The notes under the pieces: model-generated | What the model was told of the DNA's origin: nothing | What the model saw: the letters and a program-made list of their open reading frames with translations, nothing else | The model's database searches: none | Part shown: positions 62,292 to 64,000 of the stretch, piece after piece | Numbering within the stretch: position 1 is the first letter of the stretch | Layout of the letters: each line of letters starts with the position of its first letter | Source of the DNA: Tragulus kanchil | Lineage: Eukaryota > Chordata > Mammalia > Artiodactyla > Tragulidae | Direction of reading: 5' to 3' | Assembly (NCBI GenBank): GCA_022376925.1 | Contig: JAIOJX010000005.1 | Coordinates: 156,937,501 to 157,001,500 of the forward strand | DNA length: 64,000 bases | Position numbers and translations under genes: made by a program

Positions 62292-62990
62292 CCAACTATA
62301 CTGTCCAGCCTCATCTGACTTGCCGTCTCGGCAACTCAGCATTTGTGTGCCTGAACTTTCTCCTGGATGCCCACCTAGCTCTGCGTCTTTCAGATGCAGC
62401 AGGATCATGTCTTTTTTTTCCTTCTTTTATTCTTCCCTTCCTTCCTTCTTTTCTGAAATGGAGGACAACTGACCTTCTCTGTGAGAGGAAGGGTCAGTTC
62501 TGGAAAATGCTTACTGACTCAAAAGCAGAACAACTGGGCATCCATTATTCTGGGTTTAGGGGGCAAGTTGGATCAATCTGGGTCAGTTCTTAGAGATTTT
62601 CAGGAAGAGGAATGTGTTGCACCAGCTTACATCAGTGGCCTGTAGCCATGAGATTTATGGGCAGATCAGACTAAAAGGCTATATAGTTCTATCCCCTGCC
62701 ATGCTTCAGCCTCAGGATTTAGCCCTTTGGGACCTAGTAAACCCCCGAGAGTCTCATTGATAAGGGTGTCCCGGAAGGAGATAATGAAGTTGCAATAGTA
62801 GGGCCAGTGGAAACTGAAGCCTCTAATCAGAGTTGAATATGCCACTCCACAACTATCTGTAAACCTGAAAAAATTTTTTTTCAGAATATGTAAAACTTTA
62901 TTTTTAAAAACTGCTTCCATTACAACGTTAAAATTCTGGGAAGTTCCTTTTTCCCCACCCAAAGAGCTCATAAATATGCACGGGAGAGCA
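62292..62990. other. Unique intergenic sequence
   Basis: No gene recognised. There is a T/C-rich run at 62411-62455 and AT-rich stretches near 62870-62900. Confidence 0.5.
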
Positions 62991-64000
62991 AATTCATTTT
63001 AAACAACCTGAAACTATGTGTATGAACCAATGACTTTCTACCCTCTCCTCCCCCACGGTCCCTGGAAACCACCGTCCTAGTTCTCGACTCTATGATTTGA
63101 CTACTCTAAGCCCTTCCTACAAGTGGCGTTATACAGTATTTGTCTTTTTGCGACTGGCTTATTTCACCTGGCAGAAGGTCCTCAGGTTTCATCCATGTGG
63201 TAGTAATACTGCAGAAGCTCCTTCCTTCTGAAAGCGGAATGATGTCCCATGGCATTAGTACTACATTTTGCTCATCCAGTCATCCACTGAGGGACACTTG
63301 CGTCACTTCTGCATTTTAGCTATTGCGAATAAAGCTGTTACGAGCGCAGTGCACAAACATCTCTTTGAGACTCTACTTTCAATTATTTTGGGTTTGTATC
63401 CAGAAGTGGAATTGCTAGATCACGTGGCAATTCTGTTTTTAATTTTTAAAAAGACCATCAGTTTTTCACAATGACTGTACCATTTTATATTCCCACCAAC
63501 AAGGCCCAGGGGTTCCAATTTCTCTACACCCTCCTCAGCACTGCTGTTTCCTGGATTTTAAAAAAAAAATTATTTATTTTTGACTATTCTGGGTTTTCAC
63601 TGCTGCCACAGGCTCTTCTCTAGTTGCAGGGAGTGGGGTCTACTCTCTAGTTGAGGTGAGCAGACTTCTTGTTGCGGTGACTTCTCCTGTTGTGGAACTC
63701 AGGCTCTAGGGCACATGGGCTTCAGTAGTCGTGGCCCATGGGCTCTGTAGTCGTGGCTCCGAGGCTCCAGAGCACAGACTCCATGGTTGTGGCTCATGGG
63801 CTTAGTTGCTCCGCAGCATGTGGGATCTTCCTGGATCAGGGATTGAACCCATGTCTCCTATATTGACAGGAGAACTCTTTGCTGCTGAGCTACCAGGGAA
63901 ACCCTGAATTTTTGATAGTAGTCATTCTAATGGCTATGAGAGTATATCTCATTGTTGTTTTGATTTGCATTTCCCCAATAACTAGCGATGTTGAGTGTTT
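62991..64000 (-). mobile_element. L1 LINE 3' region, antisense, interrupted by a SINE
   Basis: Plus-strand reading has the familiar reverse complement of L1 3' sequence: tttcatccatgtggtagtaa, tattgcgaataaagctgtta, ccagaagtggaattgctaga, tattcccaccaacaaggccc, and after the SINE tttgatttgcatttcccc. It runs off the window end. No reading frame is intact. Confidence 0.8.
63555..63905 (-). mobile_element. tRNA-derived ruminant SINE inserted in L1, antisense
   Basis: Plus-strand reading: ttatttatttttgactattc, ctcttctctagttgcaggga, catgtgggatcttcctggat, ctgagctaccagggaaaccc. Confidence 0.88.

Overview
The window is nuclear DNA from a ruminant (Pecora-type artiodactyl). The evidence is many ruminant tRNA-derived SINEs of the ART2/Bov-tA/CHR and Bov-A2 kinds, an artiodactyl L1 3' end, a ruminant mariner-type hairpin element, and two multi-exon vertebrate genes with GT-AG introns. 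No prokaryotic features, CRISPR, tRNA or rRNA genes were seen.

Two neighbouring genes on the + strand can be read exon by exon. KCNK16 (TALK-1) has five coding exons between 13506 and 21773 and encodes 294 aa. KCNK17 (TALK-2) has five coding exons between 25747 and 43588 and encodes 341 aa. They are tandem paralogues of the alkaline-activated two-pore-domain K+ channel subfamily, with the same intron phases (0,1,0,1) and an identical exon 2 length (115 nt). In known mammalian maps KIF6 lies upstream and KCNK5 downstream; I found no exon of either here.

The most striking property is a set of 17 head-to-tail tandem duplications with offsets of about 1.08-1.26 kb, near-identical between copies. 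They are scattered from 1.5 to 61.2 kb over unrelated content: exons, introns, intergenic DNA, SINEs and LTRs. About 19 kb of the 64 kb is second-copy sequence. Near the junctions one copy typically carries shortened homopolymers and small deletions, and the short fillers between copies read like noisy, contracted versions of the flanking unique sequence. I conclude that these are false duplications: overlapping contig ends joined through uncorrected long-read sequence. The true locus would then be about 45 kb. As a consequence KCNK16 exon 2, KCNK17 exon 2 and KCNK17 exon 5 each appear twice. These should not be read as alternative exons without read-level support.

Layout: 1-13 kb upstream flank, with SINEs, a mariner-type hairpin, a solo LTR, and an L1 3' end carrying an inserted LTR with a target-site duplication; 13.5-21.8 kb KCNK16; 21.8-25.7 kb intergenic, with a Bov-A2 SINE, a 50-bp minisatellite and a minus-strand LTR; 25.5-26.7 kb CpG-rich KCNK17 promoter and first exon; 26-43.6 kb rest of KCNK17; 46.2-47.1 kb a CpG-rich promoter-like block with CCAAT and GC boxes but no recognised gene; 47-64 kb intergenic repeats, including a MaLR LTR with a nested SINE and an antisense L1.

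Biologically, the KCNK17 protein carries Gln256 where, by my recollection of the human protein, the alkaline-pH sensor lysine (human K242) sits, whereas KCNK16 keeps the corresponding arginine (R233).
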